Positions 1 to 7,499 of a DNA stretch of 64,000 nucleotides are shown here, piece by piece. Within the stretch, counting starts at the first letter, position 1. Each line of letters opens with the position of its first letter. This stretch comes from Nitrospirales bacterium. Its GTDB lineage: Bacteria > Nitrospirota > Nitrospiria > Nitrospirales > UBA8639. The position numbers and the translations under genes were made by a program. The DNA lies in NCBI GenBank assembly GCA_029261295.1, contig JAJDBP010000035.1, positions 49,582 to 113,581 of the forward strand, in the 5' to 3' direction. The notes under the pieces are model-generated. The model worked only from the letters and a program-made list of their open reading frames with translations, searched no databases and had not been told where the DNA came from.

Positions 1-537
1 TTTTCTCTGAAAAGTCTCGCCAATGCTAACCCCCTTCTACGGTACTATTCCGAAAATTTTGAAGCAAGACAGGAAAATAATCTCCCTCGGTATCAGCCCA
101 ATAGAGAAAATAATAAATGGGAAAATTTCACAATTCAAAAAGACAATATTTCTGGCTATCAGGAGCTTAAAGAAATTTTCCCCGATGCATACTTTTTGGG
201 TTTTAGCAACCCAATTAGTTCATGGGAACTGTTAGAAATAGAGAGAAAAGGGCAATTGACTCTCTATTTAAAAACTCTTTCTAGAGTTTCAAAAAACTTT
301 GATGGATTTTGGGATTTCAGCTTCCCATCTAAGCAAACCCAAAGGCTTGATAACACATTTGATGGAACACATTACAATCTCCCAACTTATGATCGAATTG
401 CGACTGTCCTGAATGGGGATCAAACAAATATGGGAATTAGTCTCATTGGGATGTCTGAAGCAGATTATATCACCCAGTTTAAAAGGGAATTGACAAAATT
501 CAAGTTAAAACTTGCAGCAAGTTCTCCGCCTAAATGA
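1..537 (+). CDS. SGNH-hydrolase-like protein, C-terminal part (5' end outside window)
   Basis: Frame 1 is open from the first base to the TGA at 535-537, giving about 178 residues of a protein that begins before the window. Near its end it carries FDGTHYN, which fits the Asp-x-x-His block of SGNH/GDSL hydrolases, where Asp and His complete the catalytic triad. The upstream Ser block is not in the window. The converging neighbour is an MBOAT acyltransferase, and MBOAT proteins of the AlgI type commonly work with SGNH-type partners (AlgJ/AlgX) to O-acetylate exported polysaccharides. I infer such a partner role. It could also be an unrelated esterase. A TTG at 196 could mimic a start, but the open frame upstream of it argues for a truncated longer gene. 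Confidence 0.6.
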   Translation, partial: FSLKSLANANPLLRYYSENFEARQENNLPRYQPNRENNKWENFTIQKDNISGYQELKEIFPDAYFLGFSNPISSWELLEIERKGQLTLYLKTLSRVSKNFDGFWDFSFPSKQTQRLDNTFDGTHYNLPTYDRIATVLNGDQTNMGISLIGMSEADYITQFKRELTKFKLKLAASSPPK

Positions 538-602
538 ATAAAGCTCAAATCCAAAAACGTTTCTTAAACATTTTTTTTTGTAGGTACAATTATTCAATCC
601 GA

Positions 603-2162
603 TTAAAATTGAAAATAGAGAAATTCCGAAGTCCGAGATAGACTGAGTAGGGCAACCGCCGCCAACAAACCAATATAGATCCCCCATAGAATCCCCGGGT
701 CCCAAGTCACTTGAAGCCCTTTCACTGGGAGATCCTTTAATGCTGAAGATCCTACATTATTAGAATCAAAAGCTGGCTTGTATTGCCTAAATAACTCTTG
801 CGTATTGGGCATAAACCACAAAAAACCTAGCCAAAAAATAAGCCACACGACTGAAAGGATATTATTTTCTGAGATCCACGGGCCTGTAAAAGAAAATCCT
901 ATACCCTCTAGTAAATAAGCCAAGGACTCATATTTCTCAGAAATAGTATATGGTAAATTCATCATTCCTTTGAAGATATGAGATGCTCCAGCAAAAGTCT
1001 CTGCCCGAAAGAAAACCCAACCTAATGCAATACAAAGGATTGTCACCATCCTCGAAAGCAGGATGGACCACCATGAGTTGATTTTCCTTCTCCAGATATT
1101 ATTCCATGCATGGTTCACTATTAAAAACCCCCCATGCAAAGCCCCCCAAAAAACAAAGGTCCAGCCTGCGCCATGCCAAAATCCGGCAATGGTCATTGTC
1201 AGAAATAAATTTAAAAATTTCCTCGTCCTTCCATTCTTACTTCCTCCTAAGGGGATATAAAGAAAGTCCTTCAGGAAACGTGAAAGCGTTATATGCCAAC
1301 ATCGCCAGAATTCAATAATATTGAATGCCTTATAAGGAGAATTAAAGTTTAGAGGAACTTTGATTCCAAAACATTTCCCCAACCCAATTGCCATATCTGC
1401 ATACCCAGAAAAATCAAAATATAGTTGAAACGTGTATCCAAAAGTTGCCCCCCATGCTGAGAAAAAATCCAATACCTCCCCTTGTTCTGCACGGGAGAAA
1501 ACTGGAGAAACCATTTCAGATAAACTGTCGGCAATCACAACTTTTTTAAATAAACCAATAACAAAAATACTCAGACCAACCAGGATATTTTCAGCCCACT
1601 CATGGGCCAAAATGGATTTCTTAATTTGAGGAATAATTTCCTCCGGCCTCACAATAGGACCAGCAATTAATTGGGGGAAAAATGAAACGAAGCAAGAATA
1701 AACGAGGAAATTGCCTTCAACAAATAAACCTCCATAGGCCTCGACTAAATAAACAATTTGTTGGAATGTAAAAAAAGATATTCCCAAGGGAATTTGAACG
1801 GAGTGAAGCTGAAACTGGTCATTGACGACCCCACTTAAAATACTTTTAAAGAATATCGCATACTTAAAATACCCTAACAAACCCAAGTTAATACTGATGC
1901 CCATAATTAACAGACCAAGGGAAATACTCCTCTGCTTCAGGCCAGAATTCTTATAGAGAATAATCCCCAGGCTATAATTAAAGATTATTGAAAATGCAAG
2001 AACAGGCAAAAAGTTGGGATTCCACCAAGAATAGAAAAATATCGATGTGCCGACCAACCACAGCAATTTATAATGAATCTTCTCTTTTCGGGCTAATAGA
2101 AAATAGATTCCAAGAGTAATAGGAAGAAAAATCCCGATGAATTCCCAAGAATTAAAAAGCAT
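603..2162 (-). CDS. MBOAT family O-acyltransferase (AlgI-like)
   Basis: A 519-residue polytopic membrane protein, the usual length for bacterial AlgI/DltB-type acyltransferases. Hydrophobic segments run from the N-terminus (LLARKEKIHY is the first clear cytoplasmic loop) to the C-terminus. Two family signatures are clear: WRCWHITLSRFLKDF near residue 290 and TIAGFWHGAGW near residue 330, the latter holding the conserved membrane-embedded His. The expected role is transfer of acetyl groups across the inner membrane to an exopolysaccharide. Four bases separate it from the small membrane ORF upstream, and it ends facing the SGNH-like gene. The acyl group and the acceptor sugar cannot be read from the sequence; an AlgD-like gene later in the window makes a uronate acceptor possible. 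Confidence 0.9.
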   Translation of the reverse strand: MLFNSWEFIGIFLPITLGIYFLLARKEKIHYKLLWLVGTSIFFYSWWNPNFLPVLAFSIIFNYSLGIILYKNSGLKQRSISLGLLIMGISINLGLLGYFKYAIFFKSILSGVVNDQFQLHSVQIPLGISFFTFQQIVYLVEAYGGLFVEGNFLVYSCFVSFFPQLIAGPIVRPEEIIPQIKKSILAHEWAENILVGLSIFVIGLFKKVVIADSLSEMVSPVFSRAEQGEVLDFFSAWGATFGYTFQLYFDFSGYADMAIGLGKCFGIKVPLNFNSPYKAFNIIEFWRCWHITLSRFLKDFLYIPLGGSKNGRTRKFLNLFLTMTIAGFWHGAGWTFVFWGALHGGFLIVNHAWNNIWRRKINSWWSILLSRMVTILCIALGWVFFRAETFAGASHIFKGMMNLPYTISEKYESLAYLLEGIGFSFTGPWISENNILSVVWLIFWLGFLWFMPNTQELFRQYKPAFDSNNVGSSALKDLPVKGLQVTWDPGILWGIYIGLLAAVALLSLSRTSEFLYFQF

Positions 2163-2165
2163 CGT

Positions 2166-2381
2166 TTATTGGATAATGGAGCAAAAAAAATTAAGTACAG
2201 GCAACATGATTACACCTATCTCTAGGCAATGAGACAGATAGATCATGATGAAAGGAAAGAAATCGATTGAAAATGAATCAAGAAATGATTGCAAGTCTTG
2301 ATAGAAAAGGATAAGAAAAAATGTTGGCCCTGAGAAAAACAACCAAATGCAGTAGCGAGTTAAGAATTTTTCACTTCTCAA
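2166..2381 (-). CDS. Small membrane protein, 71 residues, unknown
   Basis: The frame opens right after the stop of the upstream methyltransferase and ends 3 bases before the MBOAT start. The only usable start is a TTG at 2379-2381 without a clear ribosome binding site. The product is strongly hydrophobic, with one segment around residues 11-28 and a second long one around residues 42-71 that could form one or two helices. Small membrane proteins next to MBOAT genes are common in polysaccharide loci, so it may be an accessory subunit. I do not recognise a family, and chance remains possible because the start is weak. Confidence 0.4.
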   Translation of the reverse strand: MRSEKFLTRYCIWLFFSGPTFFLILFYQDLQSFLDSFSIDFFPFIMIYLSHCLEIGVIMLPVLNFFCSIIQ

Positions 2382-2399
2382 AATTTCGCAAAGAAATAT

Positions 2400-3191
2400 T
2401 TATTCCTTTCGAACGTAACGCTTAAAAACCCAATGTGTATTTTGAACTGGCAATAACTTTTCAGATAGAAGGTTGATAGCTCCACAAACTATCGTGGTCA
2501 GACTCCGGGGAGATGAGGGAAAAGATTCGTTTCCACACTCCGGGCAGGCCATACCGTTCACCCAATTCCATCGGTTTCCATACTGTTGATTGACTTTCAG
2601 CACTAGCTTGTTCATATATGGATGCCGAACCCCGAAATATTCCGTTTTTTCAATCTGGAAATTTGAAAACATTTCATCGAGAAATGAATTAGTAAACGAA
2701 CGCAAATGACCCCAGATATTAAAAACACATTCACAAGCTGGACATTTTGCATTTCCTCTATCAAGATCTTCCTTAAAAGGAACAGAAATTAATATGTACT
2801 GGCCTGCGACACGTTGAATTTCTTCCAAGGTTGACCAAAACATCGATTCAGGAAAATGCTCAAGAACTTCGCAACACATCACAAGATCGACTGAATGGTC
2901 ACCAAAGGGAAGATTCAAAGAACTTCCGCAAATTCCATGGGGACCAAAATTTTTTGCCGACAATTTTGAAAAATCTATTCCGAATGATTGATATTCACCT
3001 TCTAATGACTTGACGATTCTTCCATCACCACACCCTACATCAAGAACTGAGGTCACGTTTCCTGGGATTAAGGTTCCAACTTTAGTGATTCTCCCTTTTT
3101 CTCTTTCCGATATATCCGATAGACTCGATCCTTCATGAGAACCAAAAAAGTCGCCTTCCTTTCTTGGCACAGCTAATGATGAAGTTTGCAT
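2400..3191 (-). CDS. Class I SAM-dependent methyltransferase
   Basis: 263 residues with a Rossmann-type methyltransferase core. Motif I is VLDVGCGDGR at residues 49-58, followed by the acidic strand end GIDFS and by LVMCCEVLEHF, the typical 'EVLEH' motif of Methyltransf_11/25 proteins. Two Cys pairs (CPAC near the middle, CPEC near the C-terminus) could bind zinc. In this setting a sugar or lipid-linked glycan methylation is likely, but the substrate is not visible. It lies 79 bases downstream of the SDR gene on the same strand and is probably co-transcribed with it and the MBOAT gene. Confidence 0.82.
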   Translation of the reverse strand: MQTSSLAVPRKEGDFFGSHEGSSLSDISEREKGRITKVGTLIPGNVTSVLDVGCGDGRIVKSLEGEYQSFGIDFSKLSAKNFGPHGICGSSLNLPFGDHSVDLVMCCEVLEHFPESMFWSTLEEIQRVAGQYILISVPFKEDLDRGNAKCPACECVFNIWGHLRSFTNSFLDEMFSNFQIEKTEYFGVRHPYMNKLVLKVNQQYGNRWNWVNGMACPECGNESFPSSPRSLTTIVCGAINLLSEKLLPVQNTHWVFKRYVRKE

Positions 3192-3270
3192 TCGAAAATC
3201 AGCTAGAGAATTTAAAGGATCAGCTCAAGATTCTTATTAGGTGTTAATTCTTTCACAAAGAAAAACAATT

Positions 3271-4455
3271 TCAACTGACCTCTAACTCCTTTAAGAGGTT
3301 CCAAGGGACTTCATCATCACCATGCATATCGTGGTACCAGTTGCAAAAGTTCTTTACACTTAATTGAAAATCTATAATCGGAGTATATCCAATTTTTTCA
3401 GAGGCCAATTGATGAAGATGAAGAACTTTTCTCCGCTGCTGTGAAATTAATCGCACATTATATTTTTGCCCCAATGACACTTTGGGAACCTGGATTTTCC
3501 CACCAAGTTCATTTCGCAATTTATCTTCCAAAGCAGGCATCCTTTTTATAGCCTGTCGCACTCCTAGAATTAACCCCTCAAATCCCGGGTCCCCCAATAA
3601 GGCTCCCCTCACCTCATCCGAGAAAAGATGCTTAAAACTTTTCACTAAAGAACGCTTGGGGGGCCGGGTAGGAGAAAGCATCCCTGAAAATTCTTGCACA
3701 TCTAAATAGTGAAGATTAGATTGTACCTTGAACGCCTCATGAAAACTGTTCACGAAGTCATACCATGTCACTGCCTCTCCATCGGTGATAAAATACCGCC
3801 CACCGTCTACACGTTCAGCAGTTAATGCTAATTCCATGGCATGAACTAAATTGGCGACATCCACCAGATTGACGGGACTCCCCCCATTATCAAGTAAGGC
3901 GAAAGTTCCTTTCTGTATACCTTTCAGAATGTCCAAAGCAAAATAGGAATAGGGTCCGGTTATATTAGGAGGACATAAAATGATACTCGACAGGCCTTCT
4001 TTGTGGGCCTTTTGTACAATCTCGTCCTGCTGCAATTTAATCCATCCATAACTACCTATTTCTGGTTTAGTTTCAGCATGTTCATGTTCACTTTCCAGGG
4101 GAGGCGGATCCCCATATACAGCCACACTGCTAAGATGTACAAACCGTTTAATTTTCTTTTCTCGACATATTTTCAAAAGGTTTTTCAACCCATCTAACAT
4201 CAATTCCTCAGAGCCTCTAGTGCAATTAATCACATGGGTCGCACCCGAAATAGCCTCTCGTATCGAATCTAAAGAAAGAAGATCCGCACTCTTGAGTTCC
4301 ATCCCATACCGAGCCAATCTCCAAGCACTCCCACTGGAATGAACTATGGGTATAACTTCCATTTTAGTGGAAGGAGCCTTGCAACCCAATCCCATTACCT
4401 GCTCAACAAAGGCTGAACCAACCAGCCCGGACGCTCCAAATATGGCCACTTTCAT
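3271..4455 (-). CDS. NAD-dependent epimerase/dehydratase (extended SDR)
   Basis: 394 residues. The N-terminal NAD-binding motif is GASGLVG at residues 7-13, the SSVAVYG strand at 109-115 supplies the Ser, and Tyr136-x3-Lys140 in YGWIK gives the catalytic pair, so the SDR active site is complete. The C-terminal ~90 residues extend beyond a typical 310-residue epimerase and are not recognised. Only 2 bases separate its start from the stop of the Gfo/Idh/MocA oxidoreductase, so the two are surely translated as a unit. The pair probably makes or edits a nucleotide sugar for the EPS; the exact sugar is unknown. Confidence 0.85.
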   Translation of the reverse strand: MKVAIFGASGLVGSAFVEQVMGLGCKAPSTKMEVIPIVHSSGSAWRLARYGMELKSADLLSLDSIREAISGATHVINCTRGSEELMLDGLKNLLKICREKKIKRFVHLSSVAVYGDPPPLESEHEHAETKPEIGSYGWIKLQQDEIVQKAHKEGLSSIILCPPNITGPYSYFALDILKGIQKGTFALLDNGGSPVNLVDVANLVHAMELALTAERVDGGRYFITDGEAVTWYDFVNSFHEAFKVQSNLHYLDVQEFSGMLSPTRPPKRSLVKSFKHLFSDEVRGALLGDPGFEGLILGVRQAIKRMPALEDKLRNELGGKIQVPKVSLGQKYNVRLISQQRRKVLHLHQLASEKIGYTPIIDFQLSVKNFCNWYHDMHGDDEVPWNLLKELEVS

Positions 4456-4457
4456 GA

Positions 4458-5498
4458 TTAAAATACCTTATCCAGCATGGGTTGACCTACCATATCCATT
4501 GGCATTTTTTTTTGATACAGGGCTTGCATTAATTCCAAGGATTGGACTCCTTCTTCTGCGGATACCTTCGGTTTCGTTCCATTGCGGCAAGCATCGACAT
4601 AGTCCCTCAACTGCCGCTGAAAAACATTTAAATCCATACTCCCGGAATCATCGTTCTCATTTGAAAAAACTTGCAATTTGACCTGGGGCTGGTCTTTCGG
4701 AAAAAACATGAGAGGATCATCATCAGTTTCCTGTAAAATAAGTTTCCCCTTTGTCGTCTGGATAACCAATCCCCCCGGAAGTCGAACTGTTTTTGAAAAT
4801 CGAGCAGCCCCCTTCAAGGCATGCGTAAGGGAAGAAAAATTGGCTTCAAATTTTGCATTGGCTTCAGGTCCACCCTGAGAATCATCCCAATACGAAAAAC
4901 CTTGCGGGTATCCAAAAAAGTGCAGCATTCTATCAATAAAATGGGACCCAGAGACCATTAAGACTCCTCCCCCAGCTGAACCCGCATTTAGATGATAGCC
5001 GGAATATGAGGCCCAACCACCTGGGGTTCCAAACTGATAAGCAAACCCCGTAACTTTTCCAAAATATTCATTCTCAATGACACTTTTTGTCAAAATGACA
5101 TTCTCCCGAAACCTAGTACAATAGCCAACGGCTGCAACTAATCCATTGGCGTTAGCTACTTCAACAATTCTTTTTCCCTCTTCAACATTTACTGCAATAG
5201 GTTTTTCAATCAGCACATGAATTCCTTGTTGAAGGCAATAGGTAGCAATAGGGCAATGTGTATGATTTGGAGTAGCAATGATTACTCCATCAAGTTCAGC
5301 ACAAACGTCTTTAACGTCTGGGACTATTTTGGCTTCAATCCCAAACATGCTCAGATCTTGCCTTGCTCGTTCAACCGCAGGATCGATAAAGGCTACGACT
5401 TTGATATCTGGAAAACTTAGAGCGGCAGGAATATGGGATTGAAGGCTGATTAGACCGACTCCTACAATTCCAATCCGAAATTGGTTTATCTCTCCCAT
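4458..5498 (-). CDS. Gfo/Idh/MocA family oxidoreductase
   Basis: 346 residues, the usual family length. The NAD(P)-binding GIVGVGLIS lies near residue 10 and the family hallmark EKPIAV at residues 98-103 carries the Lys-Pro that positions nicotinamide and substrate. A His-containing helix near residue 190 (GSHFIDRM) fits the catalytic region. Members oxidise or reduce a sugar hydroxyl, often on UDP- or GDP-sugars. It is the first gene of the minus-strand block that runs down to the MBOAT gene, so a promoter probably lies in the ~600-base gap to its right. Substrate unknown. Confidence 0.87.
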   Translation of the reverse strand: MGEINQFRIGIVGVGLISLQSHIPAALSFPDIKVVAFIDPAVERARQDLSMFGIEAKIVPDVKDVCAELDGVIIATPNHTHCPIATYCLQQGIHVLIEKPIAVNVEEGKRIVEVANANGLVAAVGYCTRFRENVILTKSVIENEYFGKVTGFAYQFGTPGGWASYSGYHLNAGSAGGGVLMVSGSHFIDRMLHFFGYPQGFSYWDDSQGGPEANAKFEANFSSLTHALKGAARFSKTVRLPGGLVIQTTKGKLILQETDDDPLMFFPKDQPQVKLQVFSNENDDSGSMDLNVFQRQLRDYVDACRNGTKPKVSAEEGVQSLELMQALYQKKMPMDMVGQPMLDKVF

Positions 5499-6097
5499 TC
5501 TGAATCCCCTTGCATCAATGTATTCTGAAAAATTGCCAACCAGTCCTTCTCATAACATAAAAAACTAAAGAAATTTTCTGAAAGTTGAAATTGAAAATTT
5601 TCCGCTTTTACGCCGTCAAAGAAATGCAATTGGATCGAACTTTAGAAAAAGGCACCCGAATGTCCCCACAACCAAAATCACCAAATTATTCTGGTTACAG
5701 AATGTATCGGAATCTTTTCGCACAAAATAAAAGAAAGTTTCCTTGGTTTCGATTCAACATACTTTTACCAATCCATCTACACAACTTATATCTTTAGAAT
5801 CATTTTTCTCAAAATAACCCTAATAAGAAATACCGAAATTTTCAAGAATCTACGAGTTCTGGAATATTAACAGTTTTCAATGAACCAATATTCCTTTTCT
5901 CCCTTTCCTTTTAAATAGGACAGTCACGGATGAAAAAAATAATTTCACTTTCCACCGACATTCCAGATGGGCAGAATTTTCCGAGCATATTATTTAATTT
6001 AACCGAAACACATCTTTATGGTAATCTTTTTAGATCTAGGCGCACTTATTCAAAATCTCCTGAGGTTTATCCAACTAATATTAGGTATGAGGGGTAA
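5499..6097. other. Divergent intergenic region with a possible 55-codon leader ORF
   Basis: A 599-base AT-rich gap between two divergent genes, so it should hold promoters for both. I saw no confident promoter or repeat. On the + strand an ATG at 5930 opens a 55-codon frame (MKKIISLS...) whose TAA at 6095-6097 abuts the ATG of the beta-barrel gene; it could be a leader peptide that couples translation, or chance. A GAGGGG stretch just before 6095 serves as the ribosome binding site of the barrel gene. Confidence 0.4.
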
Positions 6098-7402
6098 ATG
6101 AAAAAGACTTTCGTGGCCACCATTGCAATGATAGTAAGTTTATCGATCGTGGAGAATGCATTAGCCATATTTACTGTAGAATCTGGGTTTTTTGTTACGG
6201 AAACCTATACGGATAACCTTTTCTTTTCTGATGAACAAAAAGAAGATGACTTCGGGACATATTTGGGTCCCATTTTAAACATGAAATTTGAAAACCCCGA
6301 TATAATCATCGGAGCAGAATATCGTGGCACCGTCCAATTATGGGTTAATAACTCACAAGCCAATACCTACTCCCAAAACTCCAATATTACTCTTGACCTT
6401 CCTTTTTTAGAAAAACGATATAGAGGGTTGTCAGTTCAAGTGATTGAAAATTTCAGTTTCACTCCCCAACTGGATGCATTTTCACTTTCGTTAGCTGATG
6501 AAAATAACACTGGGGCCATAGATACTCAAGCAAGTCAAAATAGTGATGATCCAGGTACGCAAGGGGCTTTTACAAGTCGCGCGAATGTCTTTCAAAATCT
6601 AGCAGGACTTCGTTTAGGCTATGATTGGACCGCTCGATTAACATCAACCCTATCTTATCAAAATCAATATACTCATTTCTTTTCGACTGGATTTCAAGAT
6701 TCTATGACACATACGGGATCGGGATCGGCAAATTACCAACTCACGAACGAAGCCAATGTCGGAGTGTCATATTCCTTCAGTCAAACCGATTATAAAAAAA
6801 ATACCCTGCGGACTCGAGGACAAATAGACCGCTCAAGAACGCATCGTGCTACTCTCAGTTTATTCTACCAATTTAGTCCTTCCCTAACAGGGAGTCTAAG
6901 TGGAGGACCAGCGATTACCACAATGAATGGAACGGCAGTAGTCTTTGAAGACCCAGACACTGGGGAAGTCACCATTGAGCGAGTAACCAATGAAAAACTG
7001 GTTACCGCACTCATTAATGCAGCCCTAACCAAAACCTACCAACAGGGTCAAGTCGGCCTTAGTTACGTTCAAAATATTGGAAATGGTGGTGGGTTACTGA
7101 ATCAACCATTAGAATCAAAAACCGTAACGTCAAGATGGTCACACTCTCTTTCTCGACGGCTAGGGAGTTTCATATCTTTTGCATGGGCCAAAAGCAAATC
7201 ACTATCGGGAGGTTCATTAAATACAACATCATATCGTATTCAAGCGGGACTTAATCAAAACTTTGCCTCATGGCTTACCGGAAATTTTAGCTACTCTTAC
7301 ATTAATCAGAATTCAGATGGAGCTGCTGCAAGAGATGCAATTGTCAATCAATTCTTTTTAGGTCTCACGGCTAATGCTCCTCCCTGGAGATTATGGGATT
7401 AA
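6098..7402 (+). CDS. Outer-membrane beta-barrel protein of the EPS/PEP-CTERM type
   Basis: 434 residues. A signal peptide is clear (MKKTFVATIAMIVSLSIVE then ALA, cleavage near residue 23). The mature part is a series of amphipathic strands rich in Tyr, Ser, Asn and Gln (for example GLRLGYDWTARLTSTLSYQN and NYQLTNEANVGVSYSFSQTD), as in outer-membrane barrels found beside exosortase EPS loci. The C-terminus is PPWRLWD, so the last residue is not the aromatic residue usual for Bam substrates. GAGGGG about 4-9 bases upstream supports the ATG. A strong terminator follows. It may help export or anchor the polysaccharide; a passive porin is the alternative. Confidence 0.75.
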   Translation: MKKTFVATIAMIVSLSIVENALAIFTVESGFFVTETYTDNLFFSDEQKEDDFGTYLGPILNMKFENPDIIIGAEYRGTVQLWVNNSQANTYSQNSNITLDLPFLEKRYRGLSVQVIENFSFTPQLDAFSLSLADENNTGAIDTQASQNSDDPGTQGAFTSRANVFQNLAGLRLGYDWTARLTSTLSYQNQYTHFFSTGFQDSMTHTGSGSANYQLTNEANVGVSYSFSQTDYKKNTLRTRGQIDRSRTHRATLSLFYQFSPSLTGSLSGGPAITTMNGTAVVFEDPDTGEVTIERVTNEKLVTALINAALTKTYQQGQVGLSYVQNIGNGGGLLNQPLESKTVTSRWSHSLSRRLGSFISFAWAKSKSLSGGSLNTTSYRIQAGLNQNFASWLTGNFSYSYINQNSDGAAARDAIVNQFFLGLTANAPPWRLWD

Positions 7403-7443
7403 TTCAATCAGACGTGTTTTGAATTCCCCATGAGAAGACGACC

Positions 7444-7473
7444 AAAGGCCCACCTCCAAAGGTGGGCCTTTTA
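7444..7473 (+). terminator. Intrinsic terminator, probably bidirectional
   Basis: A 12-base perfect stem (AAAGGCCCACCT at 7444-7455, loop CCAA, AGGTGGGCCTTT at 7460-7471) followed by a short T run. It sits 42 bases after the beta-barrel stop and 27 bases beyond the stop of the converging Kelch gene, so it can end transcription from both sides. Confidence 0.92.
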
Positions 7474-7499
7474 GTAATCCCAAGAAAAAGCCCTACCTC

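Noticed and set aside
551..580. Possible terminator after the SGNH-like gene
   Set aside because: AACGTTT/AAACATT has a mismatch and only four good pairs before the T run, so the stem is too weak.
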